A stretch of DNA of 30,820 nt, from the NCBI GenBank assembly GCA_025928435.1, contig JAICJM010000024.1:1-30820 (forward strand), read 5' to 3'. The translations under genes were made by a program, and so were the position numbers. This DNA is from Thermoleophilia bacterium (GTDB taxonomy: Bacteria > Actinomycetota > Thermoleophilia > Gaiellales > JAICJC01). Every line of letters starts with the position of its first letter. The first letter of the stretch is position 1. This document shows positions 30,759 through 30,820 of this stretch, one piece after another. The notes beneath the pieces were generated by a model. The model saw only the letters and a list, made by a program, of their open reading frames with translations. It was not told where the DNA came from and made no database searches.

Positions 30759-30781
30759 CCCGCGGTCGCGCGACCTGCGGG
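30759..30781 (+). terminator. Hairpin downstream of the 8-codon ORF
   Basis: CCCGCGGTCG (30759-30768) pairs with CGACC-T-GCGGG (30771-30781), a 10-bp G/C stem with one bulged T and a 2-nt loop. There is no U-tract. It could be a terminator or the attenuator partner of the short ORF. The last 39 nt of the window show no gene. Confidence 0.35.
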
Positions 30782-30820
30782 GCGCGACGAGACCTGGGGC
30801 CGCGGCGGGCAGGCCGCGGC

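Noticed and set aside
1..30820. tRNA, rRNA, riboswitch or attachment site.
   Set aside because: No cloverleaf, rRNA segment or known riboswitch core was recognised by eye; a covariance-model search would be needed to exclude them.

Overview
The window is GC-rich (about 70%) bacterial chromosome with strong G/C at third codon positions, many GTG starts and 4-nt ATGA/GTGA gene overlaps. Together with the gene content (SBP5 lipoproteins, a MscL with a C-terminal Cys4 tail, DHA2 exporters, CoxSLM-type hydroxylases) this points to a high-GC actinobacterium, possibly of the Thermoleophilia. That placement is inference. I see no tRNA, rRNA, CRISPR array, transposase or phage gene.

Left part (1-13.7 kb). 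The end of a DedA-like membrane protein is followed by a TetR regulator and a DHA2 exporter; an operator-like palindrome sits inside the promoter of each. On the minus strand lies a molybdenum hydroxylase operon (small, large and medium subunits, 7307 to 3677), followed by the decayed remains of a HAD phosphatase and a class III cyclic-nucleotide-type phosphoesterase whose only plausible start is CTG. Next come a likely small protein gene with its own promoter, a secreted phosphoesterase with an 11-bp direct repeat upstream, mscL, a flavin disulfide reductase, a small membrane protein, and a tight three-gene operon (PLP decarboxylase, VOC protein, aldose 1-epimerase).

Central part (13.8-25.3 kb). 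A seven-gene minus-strand operon (23191 to 14655) encodes a FrlB/FraB-like SIS deglycase, a FrlD-like PfkB kinase, a class III aminotransferase, two closely related SBP5 lipoproteins and two Dpp-type permeases. A LacI-type regulator is divergent, with a LacI-type operator between the two starts, and an M20 amidohydrolase overlaps the regulator gene. My reading is an uptake and catabolic system for Amadori compounds (sugar-amine adducts): import, 6-phosphorylation, then deglycation to glucose 6-phosphate and a free amine that the aminotransferase may process. No ABC ATPase is encoded in the window.

Right part (25.3-30.8 kb). An MFS transporter, an acyl-CoA dehydrogenase and a GntR/FCD regulator lie on the plus strand. 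A family of 13-bp palindromes with a three-base centre appears here, three of them in an exact 20-bp tandem. On the minus strand an XRE-HTH/TPR regulator is followed 3 nt later by a soluble NarL-type histidine kinase. Divergent from the regulator is a promoter followed by a good ribosome binding site and an 8-codon ORF (MYGGRIWP). This layout resembles a peptide-sensing or leader-peptide locus and, with the Amadori operon, is the most interesting part of the window.

Several starts lack a Shine-Dalgarno and instead have a -10-like hexamer 6-10 nt upstream, suggesting frequent leaderless transcription.
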